Source: DASUFH01 sp036274645
GTDB taxonomy: Bacteria; Acidobacteriota; Terriglobia; 20CM-2-55-15
Assembly: GCA_036274645.1 (NCBI GenBank)
Contig: DASUFH010000328.1
Span: 1 to 6,318 of the forward strand
DNA length: 6,318 nucleotides
Direction: 5' to 3'
In this document: positions 6,056-6,318 of the stretch, in pieces
Layout of the letters: each line of letters begins with the position of its first letter
Position numbering within the stretch: position 1 is the first letter of the stretch
The notes under the pieces: generated by a model
The model's database searches: none
What the model was told of the DNA's origin: nothing
What the model saw: the letters and a program-made list of their open reading frames with translations, nothing else
Translations under genes and position numbers: made by a program

Positions 6056-6318
6056 GGAGTGATCCGCTTGAAGGCTGCTTTGACTTCGGGCTTTTGCAGA
6101 ACCACGATTGCCCAGATGCCGATCGGCAGTCCGGCCCAACAGCACGGCGATATGCAGGGAACCATGGCGATGATGCTGGACGCCAGGGCCCAATCGTAGG
6201 ATTCCAGCTTCTTCATCTTCAGAGCGCCGATAAGGACCACGACTCCTGCCGCTATCGCCAGGACATTGAACATGATGCCAAAACCGCCGGACAAGAAGCG
6301 GAAAGGGGCCTCGTTCTG
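6052..6318 (-). CDS. Small membrane protein, N-terminus cut by window edge
   Basis: The minus-strand frame is open to the window edge, giving 88 visible residues of what is probably a longer protein. A TTG at 6294 could start an 80-residue version, but residues continue without a stop upstream, so I treat it as partial. The visible part has a hydrophobic segment at about 14-34 (MFNVLAIAAGVVVLIGALKM region), a short polar link (KKLESYDW) and a second hydrophobic region at about 43-74. That region holds a cysteine cluster, PCISPCCWAGLPIGIWA (C55, C59, C60). A conserved-looking tail, LQKPEVKAAF, follows. I recall similar tails in hypothetical membrane proteins of Acidobacteria and Planctomycetes but cannot name a family with certainty. 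Its TGA overlaps the ATG of the DUF2752 gene by four bases, so the two are made from one message. Confidence 0.75.
   Translation of the reverse strand, partial: QNEAPFRFLSGGFGIMFNVLAIAAGVVVLIGALKMKKLESYDWALASSIIAMVPCISPCCWAGLPIGIWAIVVLQKPEVKAAFKRITP

Overview
The window (6,318 bases, GC-rich) looks like ordinary chromosome from a soil or environmental bacterium. The gene mix is one Tat-exported multicopper oxidase, a DinB-like protein, two medium-chain reductases, a RimL-type acetyltransferase and a DUF2752 membrane protein. Together with a heptad-repeat palindrome between genes, this fits Acidobacteriota or a similar phylum. That placement is inference from general gene style, not from a marker gene.

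Layout, left to right. Bases 1-201 hold no confident gene but contain a strong GC-rich hairpin. Bases 202-2121 (+) encode a CotA/bilirubin-oxidase-type multicopper oxidase with a twin-arginine signal and all copper ligands. Bases 2122-2385 are non-coding and almost entirely palindromic: a hairpin next to the oxidase stop codon, then a roughly 200-230 base imperfect inverted repeat carrying 7-base tandem repeats. It sits exactly between two convergent genes. Next come two genes on the minus strand, a zinc-free quinone oxidoreductase (3900-2935) followed after 39 bases by a DinB-family protein (2895-2386), probably one transcription unit. A 77-base divergent region separates them from a plus-strand pair: a zinc-dependent alcohol dehydrogenase-like protein (GTG start at 3978) and a GNAT acetyltransferase 19 bases downstream. 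A 115-base gap (5506-5620) lies between this pair and a convergent minus-strand pair: a small membrane protein cut by the right window edge and a DUF2752 membrane protein, joined by an ATGA stop/start overlap.

How they work together: the genes form three short two-gene units plus one single gene, with no sign of a shared pathway. The two MDR-superfamily reductases are back to back but belong to different subfamilies (zinc-free QOR versus zinc ADH). I found no CRISPR array, tRNA, rRNA, transposase or phage gene. The most unusual item is the long palindrome with heptad repeats at 2156-2385. I see no convincing new multi-gene system here.
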